NCBI GenBank assembly: GCA_047601745.1
Contig: JASGIS010000001.1
Location: 1,550,001-1,614,000, forward strand
Length of the DNA stretch: 64,000 nt
DNA from: JAKPAM01 sp047601745
GTDB taxonomy: Bacteria; Pseudomonadota; Gammaproteobacteria; Burkholderiales; Burkholderiaceae_E
Direction: 5' to 3'
The stretch's first letter is position 1; each line of letters opens with the position of its first letter. Positions 1-7,585 of this stretch are shown in pieces. Both the position numbers and the translations under genes were made by a program. The notes below the pieces were generated by a model. That model had not been told where the DNA came from. It did no database searches and saw nothing but the letters and a program-made list of their open reading frames with translations.

Positions 1-524
1 TCGAGCAGGCCGGCGAACGTGCCGAGGATGCCCAGCCCGGTCAGCACGCCCGGCAGGTGCCGCGTGAAATCGTCGAACAGCCGGTTGTCGACCAGCGCCT
101 CGCGCGTGAAGAACGTCTCGGCCGGCACCGTCGCGCGCACGCGCCGCGCCGCCGGCGACGCGGATGCGGATGCGGATGCGGATGCGCGCGCGCCGTGCAG
201 CGCGCCGTCGTCGGCCGGCTGCGCGTGCAGCGTGTTCGCGTATTCGTCCCACAGGTGGCGCAGCGGCTCGCCGGCCAGCACGCGCGCGACTTCGTCGGGA
301 TCGATCTGTCCGTTGGCGCGTGCGCCGGCGCCGGTCGCCAGCGCGCGCAGTCGACGCACGGCGCGCGAAAGCTGCCAGCCGGTCCGCGCGCCTTGCGTCG
401 CGTAGCCGATAACGAAGCACAGCGTCAGCATCGCGACCGCGGCGAGCACGGCGAGCGGCAGCCCGTGCAGGTTCTTCAGGCCGGGGACGTTCTGGCTGAG
501 CCAGTTCAACAAAGGCGTAAGCAT
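1..524 (-). CDS. zorA: ZorA-like MotA/TolQ-type proton channel protein, N-terminal part (cut by window edge)
   Basis: Only the first 174 codons lie in the window; the gene continues beyond position 1. The ATG at 524-522 opens a protein with a membrane segment at residues 16-36, a basic and Ala-rich linker, the phrase LWDEYANTLH at about 86-95, PAETFF at about 135-140, and a second hydrophobic stretch LPGVLTGLGILGTFAGLL at the end. This layout, with an acidic LW-EY-TLH motif before an LTGLGILGTF membrane helix, matches ZorA, the MotA-like channel subunit of Zorya anti-phage systems. In that family ZorA with ZorB forms a peptidoglycan-anchored proton motor and ZorC/D/E act downstream. A (GATGCG)n run near 166-186 encodes an Ala-Ser repeat in the linker. 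ZorB and the effectors would lie left of the window, so the system type is unknown. A non-defence ExbB/MotA paralogue is the alternative. Confidence 0.7.
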   Translation of the reverse strand, partial: MLTPLLNWLSQNVPGLKNLHGLPLAVLAAVAMLTLCFVIGYATQGARTGWQLSRAVRRLRALATGAGARANGQIDPDEVARVLAGEPLRHLWDEYANTLHAQPADDGALHGARASASASASASPAARRVRATVPAETFFTREALVDNRLFDDFTRHLPGVLTGLGILGTFAGLL

Positions 525-672
525 CGCACCAACTCTGTGGCGCGCCGACAGGGCGCGGATCGTGTCGGCAACGAGGCTACGCGCGGGCCGTCGCGTCCAG
601 CCGCGGATAAGGGCGGGAAAAGGTCGGTTATTATCGGGCGCATCCGCATCACCCAGCATGGAGACCGCCCGC

Positions 673-1836
673 ATGCGCAAAGCGCTCGCCCATATCGTCG
701 GTGCCTATGAGCACCCGACCCGCAAGGCCCCCGACAAATCCGTCGCACAGCTCCATGCCGAAGCGGCCCGAGGCGCCCTCGAAGATGCCGGCCTGAGCAA
801 GGACGACGTCGACGGCTACTTCTGCGCCGGCGATGCGCCCGGCATGGGCCCGGTGTCGATGGTCGAATACATGAACCTCAACGTGCGGCACGTCGACTCG
901 ACCGACATCGGCGGCTCGTCGTACATCGCCCACGTCGCGCACGCCGCGCAGGCGATCGCGGCCGGCAAGTGCCGGATCGCGCTGATCACGCTGGCCGGCC
1001 GGCCGCGCAGCGAATCGACCGGCGGCCCGATCCCGCGTCCGATCCGTCCCGACGTGCCGGACGTCGAGTGGGAGCATCCTTATGAACCGATCGTGCCGAA
1101 CATGTACGCGATGGTCGCGATGCGCCACATGCACGAGTTCGGCACCACGCCCGAGCAGCTCGCGTGGATCCGCGTCGCCGCGTCGCATCACGCGCAGCAC
1201 AATCCGCACGCGATGATGCGCGACGTCGTCACCGTCGAGCAGGTCGTGCAGTCGCCGATGATCGCCGACCCGCTGCGCCGTCTCGACTGCTGCGTGATCA
1301 GCGACGGTGCCGGCGCGCTGATCGTCACCGACGAGGCCACGGCCAGGAGCCTGAAGCGGCCGCTGGTCAAGGTCATCGGCGCCGGCGAGGCGATCAAGGG
1401 CCAGGCCGGCGGCGCGGTCGACCTCACGTATTCGGCGGGCGTGTGGTCGGGCGCCAAGGCCTTCGAGCAGGCCCGCGTCACGCACCGGGACATCAAGTAC
1501 GCGTCGATCTACGACAGCTTCACGATCACCGTGCTGCTGCAGCTCGAGGACCTGGGTTTCTGCAAGAAGGGCGAGGGCGGCAAGTTCGTCGCCGACGGCA
1601 ACCTGATCTCGGGCGTCGGCAAGCTGCCGTTCAACACCGACGGCGGCGGGCTGTGCAACAACCACCCGGCCAACCGCGGCGGCATCACCAAGGTCATCGA
1701 GGCGGTGCGCCAGTTGCGCGGCGAAGCGCATCCCGCCGTGCAGGTGCCCAACTGCGACATCGCGCTCGCGCACGGCACCGGCGGCTCGCTGGGCACCCGG
1801 CACGGCAGTGCCACGCTGATCCTCGAACGGGAGTGA
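673..1836 (+). CDS. thiolase-family protein (acetyl-CoA acetyltransferase / SCP2-thiolase-like)
   Basis: A 387-residue thiolase-fold protein. The start at 673 is preferred over the ATG at 658 because GGAG lies 9 nt upstream of it. Family landmarks are the N-terminal helix region around DGYFCAGDAPG, GGSSYIAHVAHAAQA in the nucleophile-elbow region (Ser where classical thiolases have Cys), CNNHPANRGG, and the C-terminal AHGTGGSLGTRHG loop. The missing nucleophilic Cys is typical of the SCP-x/lipid-transfer thiolase group that works with a DUF35 partner. The next gene, 4 nt downstream, encodes exactly such a partner. The likely role is CoA-thioester chemistry in side-chain or aromatic acid catabolism. 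The substrate cannot be told from sequence. Confidence 0.88.
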   Translation: MRKALAHIVGAYEHPTRKAPDKSVAQLHAEAARGALEDAGLSKDDVDGYFCAGDAPGMGPVSMVEYMNLNVRHVDSTDIGGSSYIAHVAHAAQAIAAGKCRIALITLAGRPRSESTGGPIPRPIRPDVPDVEWEHPYEPIVPNMYAMVAMRHMHEFGTTPEQLAWIRVAASHHAQHNPHAMMRDVVTVEQVVQSPMIADPLRRLDCCVISDGAGALIVTDEATARSLKRPLVKVIGAGEAIKGQAGGAVDLTYSAGVWSGAKAFEQARVTHRDIKYASIYDSFTITVLLQLEDLGFCKKGEGGKFVADGNLISGVGKLPFNTDGGGLCNNHPANRGGITKVIEAVRQLRGEAHPAVQVPNCDIALAHGTGGSLGTRHGSATLILERE

Positions 1837-1840
1837 ACCG

Positions 1841-2230
1841 ATGAAGAAAGAAATCGCCGCGCCGGTCCTCAGCGCCGAGAGCCGTCCTTATTACGAAGCC
1901 GCCGCCGCCGGCAAGTTCCTGATCAAGCGCTGCACCGCGTGCGACAAGAACTTCTGGTATCCGCGCGCGATCTGCCCGTTCTGCATGGGCGACGACACCG
2001 AATGGCTCGAGGCCTCGGGCAAGGGCGTCGTCTACACGTACAGCGTCACGCGCCGCGCCAAAGTGCCGTACGTGCTCGCTTATGTGACGCTGGACGAAGG
2101 CCCGACGATGCTGACCAACCTCGTCAACCTCGACCACGACGCGATCCGGATCGGCCAGAAGGTGCAGGTGACGTTCGAGACCGCGGTCAACGGCGCCAAG
2201 GTGCCGATGTTCGAACCTTGCGTCGATTGA
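1841..2230 (+). CDS. Zn-ribbon/OB-fold (DUF35) protein, thiolase partner
   Basis: A 129-residue protein with an N-terminal helix, a rubredoxin-like zinc ribbon (CTAC at about 31-34, CPFC at about 45-48) and an OB-fold with the usual GKGVVYTYSV strand. DUF35 proteins bind beside non-decarboxylating thiolases and are often needed for activity, the OB-fold contacting acyl-CoA. The gene follows the thiolase gene by 4 nt, so the two are almost certainly co-transcribed and form one enzyme. Confidence 0.9.
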   Translation: MKKEIAAPVLSAESRPYYEAAAAGKFLIKRCTACDKNFWYPRAICPFCMGDDTEWLEASGKGVVYTYSVTRRAKVPYVLAYVTLDEGPTMLTNLVNLDHDAIRIGQKVQVTFETAVNGAKVPMFEPCVD

Positions 2231-2324
2231 GAGCCTGCGACCGGCCAGAGGAGCGCCTGCCGGCCGAGCGTTTCGGCGGCGCTTATCTCGCTTACCGCGC
2301 GCGCGTGCGCCGCTGGCTGTAGCG

Positions 2325-2795
2325 ATGACCGAGGCCGTCGCGCTGATCCGCCGGGCGCGGCCCGGCGAGGCCGATGCGCTGACCGCATTGTGCCGCCGCG
2401 CCAAGGCGCACTGGGGCTATTCGGCCGATCAGATCGCGCGCTGGCGCGACGAGTTGACCGTGCATGCCGACGTGCTGGCGACCCATCCGGCCTGGGTGGC
2501 CGAGCGCGACGGGCGGGCGATCGGCTATTGCCTGCTGCGCGCCGGCGAGCCGTACTGGTGTCTGGAGGATCTGTTCGTCGACCCGGCGGCGATCGGGCAG
2601 GGCGTGGGGCGCGGGTTGATGGCAGTGGCGCTTACCGCGGCCCGCGACGGCGGCGCGCGTGGACTGGCGATCGATGCCGATCCGCATGCCGAGCCGTTCT
2701 ATCTGGCGCAGGGCGCGCGCCGAGTCGGCACCTGCGCGGCGCCGATCCCCGGCGAGCCGGCGCGCGTGCGGCCGCAGTTGTTGATCGGCGGATGA
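2325..2795 (+). CDS. GNAT-family N-acetyltransferase
   Basis: A 156-residue single-domain GNAT protein. The acetyl-CoA binding motif A is seen as LEDLFVDPAAIGQGVGRGLM (about 84-103), the G-Q-G-V-G-R pyrophosphate loop being intact. It begins with RRARPGEADAL, a common GNAT start. The gene stands 94 nt after the DUF35 gene on the same strand and may be the last gene of that transcript. The substrate is unknown. Confidence 0.87.
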   Translation: MTEAVALIRRARPGEADALTALCRRAKAHWGYSADQIARWRDELTVHADVLATHPAWVAERDGRAIGYCLLRAGEPYWCLEDLFVDPAAIGQGVGRGLMAVALTAARDGGARGLAIDADPHAEPFYLAQGARRVGTCAAPIPGEPARVRPQLLIGG

Positions 2796-2815
2796 AGGTC
2801 CATTCGGAGAGCCCC

Positions 2816-3211
2816 TCAAACCCCGTGATCGGTCGAGGCGAAAACCATCAAACGGCCCTCGACACGGCAGAGGTTGTATGACTCTCGCCAAGCGCTGATC
2901 ACCGACCGGTCTTCGGCCAGCAGTTCCCATGTGACCGTGCCGATGGCGCACTCATTTCCAAGCTGCATTACCGACATGTCTTTGTATCGGCAAGCCCGAC
3001 AACCCTCGGCATGATATTGATCGACGATCCCTTGAAAGTACGTCGCCGTTTCAGCGCGGGAAGTGAAGATCTGTATGGATTCGGCCGTATGGAATGCGAG
3101 ATAGGGTGAGAGGTAGCGCTCGGCGATGATGTTGCCATCAAAGGATCGGAACGCTTCTACAAACTCGTCGAAGAAGATTCGCACATGCGTTTCGAGCTCT
3201 GATGATTTCAT
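2816..3211 (-). CDS. NTF2/SnoaL-like fold protein
   Basis: A 131-residue protein that looks like a cone-shaped NTF2-like domain: an N-terminal helix (HVRIFFDEFVEAFRSFDG), LSPYLAFHTAESIQIFTSRAE, then sheet strands ending in RESYNLCRVEGRLMVFASTDH. The family covers small isomerases, dehydratases and ligand-binding proteins, and no catalytic set can be assigned. Codon use is less GC-biased than the neighbours. It ends 20 nt from the convergent GNAT gene and starts 13 nt after hicB, so it may belong to the hicAB transcript. Confidence 0.65.
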   Translation of the reverse strand: MKSSELETHVRIFFDEFVEAFRSFDGNIIAERYLSPYLAFHTAESIQIFTSRAETATYFQGIVDQYHAEGCRACRYKDMSVMQLGNECAIGTVTWELLAEDRSVISAWRESYNLCRVEGRLMVFASTDHGV

Positions 3212-3224
3212 GACAAGACGCTGG

Positions 3225-3602
3225 TCAGACTGCGCCCTTGGGCCGATGCCCGGGAGGTGCCGTACCGAGACCCTGAGCGATGAAAGTAAGCACGAGGGTA
3301 TTCAAAGAAACGCCTTCGGCCTTTGCCCGAGTCGCCAACTGTGCATGAACCGTCTTGGGGACGCGCGCAACGAACTTGCCTGAGGCGACACCACCACTGT
3401 TCGGCGATGGCACCGGCAGCTTCCTTGCCTTCAAGGTGGCGATGGTGGCCTTGAGCGCATCCTTGCCATTCTCGATCGCTTCTTCAACGGTTTCCCCATC
3501 CGACATGCATTCGGCAAAGTCCGGAAAAGATATCAGGTACCCGCCACCTTCCTCTTCCGATAGAGGCCGGACTTCGAACGGATAGTCAGTCGATTTGCTC
3601 AC
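3225..3602 (-). CDS. hicB: HicB-type antitoxin
   Basis: A 125-residue antitoxin starting at GTG 3602. The N-terminal half is a partial RNase-H-like HicB fold (YLISFPDFAECMSDGETVEEAIENG, about 23-46). The C-terminal half is a ribbon-helix-helix DNA-binding segment (FVARVPKTVHAQLATRAKAEGVSLNTLV). HicB neutralises the HicA mRNA interferase and represses the operon. It lies 3 nt downstream of hicA, so translation is probably coupled. The palindrome at 3841-3858 ahead of hicA is the likely operator. Confidence 0.88.
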   Translation of the reverse strand: MSKSTDYPFEVRPLSEEEGGGYLISFPDFAECMSDGETVEEAIENGKDALKATIATLKARKLPVPSPNSGGVASGKFVARVPKTVHAQLATRAKAEGVSLNTLVLTFIAQGLGTAPPGHRPKGAV

Positions 3603-3605
3603 GCT

Positions 3606-3833
3606 TCAGGCTCCATCAACCAGCTCGATGAACTTTTGGACGTAGATCGGCTTGATGGGCCGGTGAGCCGGAACCGACAACGTGCGTCCATCCTCACGGA
3701 CGAAAACACAGTGGCTACTCTTCTGATGCCTCCAGGCGAGTCCGTTCTGACGAGCCACAGTCTGAAGATCCGAGATTGCCCAATCTCGAGGATTGCGCCG
3801 CATGGACGCCAGAAGCTTGGCCGCAGTGTTCAT
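3606..3833 (-). CDS. hicA: HicA-type mRNA interferase toxin
   Basis: A 75-residue toxin starting at ATG 3833. The double-stranded-RNA-binding-like fold carries the catalytic His in the segment HQKSSHCVFVREDGRTLSVP followed by AHRPIKPIYVQKFIELV, the usual HicA ending. HicA cleaves mRNA and tmRNA. It is somewhat longer at the N-terminus than the shortest HicA proteins because of the segment MNTAAKLLASMRRNPRDW. It is the first gene of the hicAB operon. Confidence 0.85.
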   Translation of the reverse strand: MNTAAKLLASMRRNPRDWAISDLQTVARQNGLAWRHQKSSHCVFVREDGRTLSVPAHRPIKPIYVQKFIELVDGA

Positions 3834-3840
3834 GCAGGAT

Positions 3841-3858
3841 GATACTACAGGTGGTATC
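3841..3858. promoter_or_regulatory. inverted repeat upstream of hicA, probable HicB operator
   Basis: GATAC and GTATC arms separated by 8 nt lie 8-25 nt upstream of the hicA start. The position fits autorepression by the ribbon-helix-helix part of HicB. No promoter boxes were assigned. Confidence 0.5.
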
Positions 3859-3910
3859 GCTCTGGCCGAATTCCGAGGAACGCTGGGATGAGCAATTTCA
3901 CCAAAGGCGT

Positions 3911-4708
3911 TCACCCGCTCGCGACCCCCCGCGCGACCAGCACCGGCAGCCAGCGCTCGCGCACGATCTTCTCGAAACCCTTGCCGGTCGGATGCAGTTC
4001 GTTGGCCCAGTCGTCGGCCGACAGCGTGCCGCGGCTGTCGATCTGCGTGACCGTGCCGCCGAACGTGCGCGTCAACGCCTGTTGCACGTCGCTGAGTCCG
4101 TCGATCGCGTACGCGACGCAGGCCCCGCGCAGTGCCGGCGGCACGAACGTGCGTTCGAGCGCCGGCAGCAGCCAGCCTTCGCCGCCGAGCACGCCCTTGC
4201 CGGACGGAATCGCGTAGTCGTAGTTGTGCAGGTAGATGTGCGCGCGCGGCGCCCGTTGGCGGATCTGCGCGATCAGCCGGCTCAGGCCATCCTGGACGGT
4301 GCCGAGCAGCCAGCCCAGCGACGGCCAGTCGGCGCCCGGCAGGAAGCAGTCGGCCGCCGTCGTCGCGTCGCGGTTGTCGCCGCGCAGCAGCGGCCGCAGG
4401 TCGTTGAAACCGGCGAAGTCGTTGCCGCCGCCGCTGATCAGCACTTCGGTCAGGCCGTCGCCGTACAGCTTCAGCGACTGCGCGACCTCCTCGCGATAGA
4501 CGCCGTCGACGTAGTCGATCGCCTCGGCGCCGTTGTGCCCGACCGCGAAGACGATGCGGTCCTTCCTGCGCAGGTACGGCGCCAGATGGTGCAGCAGCGC
4601 GCCGCCCGGAAACGGATACCAGAACCATGAATCGCCGATCGCCAGCACGCCCGGCATCACGCCGTCCTCGACGAGCTGGTTCGCGTGCCAGTAGAAATCC
4701 CGGGGCAT
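3911..4708 (-). CDS. SGNH/GDSL-family hydrolase
   Basis: A 265-residue SGNH-hydrolase-like protein. The start is ATG 4708, with GGAGAG just upstream. The blocks are visible: block I GDSWFWYPF with the nucleophile Ser near residue 25, block III GGGNDF, and block V NELHPTGKGFE with the catalytic His. The family hydrolyses esters or lipids. There is no signal peptide, so a cytoplasmic enzyme is likely. It stands alone between hicA and an FFLEELYG gene. The substrate is unknown. Confidence 0.8.
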   Translation of the reverse strand: MPRDFYWHANQLVEDGVMPGVLAIGDSWFWYPFPGGALLHHLAPYLRRKDRIVFAVGHNGAEAIDYVDGVYREEVAQSLKLYGDGLTEVLISGGGNDFAGFNDLRPLLRGDNRDATTAADCFLPGADWPSLGWLLGTVQDGLSRLIAQIRQRAPRAHIYLHNYDYAIPSGKGVLGGEGWLLPALERTFVPPALRGACVAYAIDGLSDVQQALTRTFGGTVTQIDSRGTLSADDWANELHPTGKGFEKIVRERWLPVLVARGVASG

Positions 4709-4835
4709 CGTTCTCTCCGTGAGCGTGTCCGATCGATCGGACATCGATCCTTCATTAACCGCCAGGCAGACGCGCCGCGCATCGTCGAAAGTGGTGAGGC
4801 GGCCGGGCCCGCGGGGACCGCGTCCGGATGCCCGG

Positions 4836-5624
4836 CTAGCGGAGGTCGGCCGCGAACAGTGCCGTATGAAAGGCGGTCTCGCGCTGCGCGATGATCGAAA
4901 CGAAGTGTTCGGCACCTCGCATCGACGCGAACGCGTCGAAGCCCGCTTCGAGGAAACGCTGGAGTTCACCCAGGCCGGTCATCAGCGCCGGTCCGCGCAT
5001 CATGCGCAGGCTCGCGCCCAGCAGCGGATCGCGCGTGTGCCGGTCCATCCGCCGGCCGATCTCGACCATCAGATCGATCCGCCGCTGCCTGTCGGCGGGC
5101 CGACCGGTCTCGCGCCAGGCGTCCGCGTATCGCTGCGGCGTGACCGTGCGCGAGCGCAGATGGCGGGCCATGTCAGTGTCCAGCGATTCGGACAGCGCGT
5201 GCAAGGCCGCGAAGGCCGCGACCGTCTCGACCAGCTCGCGCGGGAACGTGGCCGCCAGCGTCGGTACGACGCTGGCGATCTGCGCTTCGCGGCCGGAGAC
5301 ATCCTGCGTGCCGTGGAGCTCGTCGATCAAGAAGCGGACCGCCGGGGCGTGGCGCCTGTCGGCCAGCAGGTTCGCATAGCTGGCCTCCAGGCGACGCTGC
5401 TGGTAGAGCTTGATCTGGTGCGTGTTCTGCCGCAGTCCGGCGTCGGCCGTGCGCGCCTGGCGCTCGTGTTCGACGGCCCGCAGGCTCGCGAGGATCCGCG
5501 CCGCCGCATCGCCGGCGGCCGGCGCCGACGGCCGCCGAATCGGGCTCGCCTTCAGTCCGACCTCCACGCGCGGGGCGAGAGATCGGCTGGCGGCCGGACG
5601 GGTGTTCGCGGTGGCTCGTGTCAT
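4836..5624 (-). CDS. FFLEELYG-motif family protein (DUF8198-like), function unknown
   Basis: A 262-residue mostly helical protein. The start is taken at ATG 5624, where similarity to the family begins; an upstream ATG at 5708 is possible. It contains the family landmark region as FLIDELHGTQDVSGREAQ (about 119-136), then LHALSESLDTDMA and LRMMRGPALMTGLGELQRFLEAGFDAF. Such proteins are common in Burkholderiales and related orders. No enzymatic motif is visible and no function is established. Confidence 0.7.
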   Translation of the reverse strand: MTRATANTRPAASRSLAPRVEVGLKASPIRRPSAPAAGDAAARILASLRAVEHERQARTADAGLRQNTHQIKLYQQRRLEASYANLLADRRHAPAVRFLIDELHGTQDVSGREAQIASVVPTLAATFPRELVETVAAFAALHALSESLDTDMARHLRSRTVTPQRYADAWRETGRPADRQRRIDLMVEIGRRMDRHTRDPLLGASLRMMRGPALMTGLGELQRFLEAGFDAFASMRGAEHFVSIIAQRETAFHTALFAADLR

Positions 5625-5756
5625 CGGGCGTCTCGAAGTTATCAGTAATGAGATCTGGGCAGGCAAGTGCCCGGCGGAACGAGAACGGGCAACGAGACCC
5701 GCACGCATGCGGATGATCGACGGGATTCTACGCCGTTATCTTATCGGTGTGAAGAT

Positions 5757-5773
5757 ACTTATTCATGATAAGT
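5757..5773. promoter_or_regulatory. perfect inverted repeat in front of the TetR gene, probable operator
   Basis: ACTTAT-TCATG-ATAAGT, a 6-bp perfect palindrome with a 5-nt spacer. It overlaps an in-frame ATG at 5765, which argues that translation of the regulator starts further down (5777 or 5813). TetR proteins usually bind such palindromes in their own promoters. Confidence 0.6.
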
Positions 5774-5776
5774 TCG

Positions 5777-6460
5777 ATGCCGTTCCCCTTTTTCGTCGCG
5801 ATGCATCCGTTCATGGCCACGACCTCCGCTCGCTCGCTCGATGTTTCTCCCACGCGCTCGCGCGACACCTACCACGTGGGCAACCTGGCGCCGCGGCTGC
5901 TGACCGCCGCCCGGGCGATGCTCGAAGAGGTCGGGCCGACCAGGTTGTCGCTGCGCGCGGTCGCCGATCGCGTCGGCGTCAGTTCCGCCGCCGCCTACCA
6001 TCACTACGCGAACCGAGCCGAACTGATCGCGCACCTGGCCGCCCAGGGGTTCGACGAGCTGGGGGCGGCGCTGGCTCGCCGCGATGCGCGCCGGAGCGGC
6101 GAGCGCAAGCTGCGCGATGCCAGCCTGATCTACTTCCGGTTCGCGCGCGCCAACCCGGCGTTGTACCAACTGATGTTCGGTCCGGAGTTCGCCGCGGACG
6201 AGGGGATTCCCGCGCTGCGGACTGCCCGCGAGCAGGCGTTCGGCAAGCTCACGGACATCATCGCCGAGGTGCTCGGGCGCGACAGCCAGGCCGCCGAGGT
6301 GCGCCGTGCCGCGCGGGCCGCCTGGGCCGGCACCCACGGACTGGCATCGCTGGTGATCCATGGCGTGCTGCAGATCCCCGCCGGCGTCACCGACGCGCGC
6401 TTTCTGGACGGCACGCTGCGAGGTTTCGAGTCTCTGTTCCAGGTGCGGAACGAGGGCTGA
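5777..6460 (+). CDS. TetR/AcrR-family transcriptional regulator
   Basis: About 227 residues from ATG 5777; ATG 5765 lies inside the operator-like palindrome and ATG 5813 is also possible. The N-terminal HTH is clear: LLTAARAMLEEVG, LSLRAVADRVGVSSAAAYHHYANRAELI. The C-terminal half matches the WHG-type TetR ligand domain (YFRFARANPALYQLMFGPEF and AAWAGTHGLASLVIHG). It probably represses itself and perhaps the divergent FFLEELYG gene, which starts 150 nt away. The ligand is unknown. Confidence 0.85.
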   Translation: MPFPFFVAMHPFMATTSARSLDVSPTRSRDTYHVGNLAPRLLTAARAMLEEVGPTRLSLRAVADRVGVSSAAAYHHYANRAELIAHLAAQGFDELGAALARRDARRSGERKLRDASLIYFRFARANPALYQLMFGPEFAADEGIPALRTAREQAFGKLTDIIAEVLGRDSQAAEVRRAARAAWAGTHGLASLVIHGVLQIPAGVTDARFLDGTLRGFESLFQVRNEG

Positions 6461-6591
6461 GCGCGATCGGGGCGGGGCTGCGCCGCGCTGCGTCACGAGT
6501 CGATGCCCCCTGTATCGATCGACCCGGCGCAACGCTTGGCCCGAGTCCCGTTCGGTGGGGGCGAATGCCGCGTCGCCCGGGCGCCTGGGCA

Positions 6592-7569
6592 CTAATCGAT
6601 GCGGATGTGCGCCCGCTTGATGACTTCGGCGTTGATTCGCAGCTCGTTGGCGATCTGCCGTGCGAACGCGTCGGCGGTGACGGTCCGGATCCGGCCTTCG
6701 CGTTCGAGCGGCTCGCGGCTGGCCGGGTCGTTCTTCAGGTCGGCGATCGCGGCGGTCAGCATCGCGATCACACCTGCCGGCGTGCCGGTCGGCGCCAGCA
6801 GGCCGGTCCAGATCGGCATGTTCATCGCCGGCAGTCCGCTGTCGACGGCGCTCGGCGTGTCGGGCAGGTCGGGCCAGCGCTCGTCGGCCGTGACCATCAG
6901 CGGGCGCAGCGTGCCGGCGCGGATGTGCGGCATCGCCGACAGCGTGTTGAACGCGAAATCGATCTCGTTGGCCAGCAGCGCCGTCTGCATCGGCGCGGCG
7001 CCGCGATAGGGCACGTGGATCGCCTTCAGGTCCAGCAGCGCGCTCAACTGGGCGCCGGCCAGATGCAGCAGGTTGCCGTTGCCGCCCGATCCGTAGGTCA
7101 ACGGCTCGGACTGCCGCCGCGCGACCTCGGCCAGTTCGCGCAGCGAGCGAACCTGGCCGGTACGCGGATGGCGGGTGTTGACCATCAGGATCATCGGCGC
7201 GGTGATCACCGTCGAGATCGGCGCGAAGTCCTTGGCGACGTCGTAGCGCAGGTCCTTGTACAGCAGCGGATTGACGGTGATCGAGCTGGTGTTGGCCACC
7301 AGCAGCGTATGGCCGTCCGGGTCGGCGCGCGCGCCCGCCTCGGCGGCGAGCATGCCGTTGGCGCCCGGGCGGTTCTCGACGATGAACGGTTGGCCGAGCT
7401 TGCGGCGCAGCGCGTCGGCGACGGCGCGCGCGACCAGGTCGGTCGTGCTGCCGGGCGGAAAGCCGACCAGCATGCGCACCGGCCGGGCCGGGTAGTCCTG
7501 GGCTCTGGGCAGGCCGAACGGTAGCGCGATGCCCAGCGTCAGCGCTCCTTTCAACAACGTGCGACGCAT
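6592..7569 (-). CDS. Bug-family (TctC) tripartite tricarboxylate transporter substrate-binding protein
   Basis: A 325-residue periplasmic binding protein with an N-terminal signal sequence (MRRTLLKGALTLGIALPFGLPRAQ, cleavage near residue 24). Typical Bug landmarks are YPARPVRMLVGFPPGSTTDLVAR, VENRPGANG, and YGSGGNGNLLHLAG in the ligand-binding loop. Bug proteins bind carboxylates or amides for TTT transporters or act as orphan binders. The gene lies 16 nt downstream of the CoA-transferase gene on the same strand, so its ligand may be the acid activated by this catabolic cluster. No TctA/TctB gene is in the window. Confidence 0.92.
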   Translation of the reverse strand: MRRTLLKGALTLGIALPFGLPRAQDYPARPVRMLVGFPPGSTTDLVARAVADALRRKLGQPFIVENRPGANGMLAAEAGARADPDGHTLLVANTSSITVNPLLYKDLRYDVAKDFAPISTVITAPMILMVNTRHPRTGQVRSLRELAEVARRQSEPLTYGSGGNGNLLHLAGAQLSALLDLKAIHVPYRGAAPMQTALLANEIDFAFNTLSAMPHIRAGTLRPLMVTADERWPDLPDTPSAVDSGLPAMNMPIWTGLLAPTGTPAGVIAMLTAAIADLKNDPASREPLEREGRIRTVTADAFARQIANELRINAEVIKRAHIRID

Positions 7570-7585
7570 CTGGTCGGTCTCCTCT

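Noticed and set aside
3834..3910. Treating the hicAB region as part of the integron
   Set aside because: There are no attC arms or core sites nearby, and it is 47 kb from the array.
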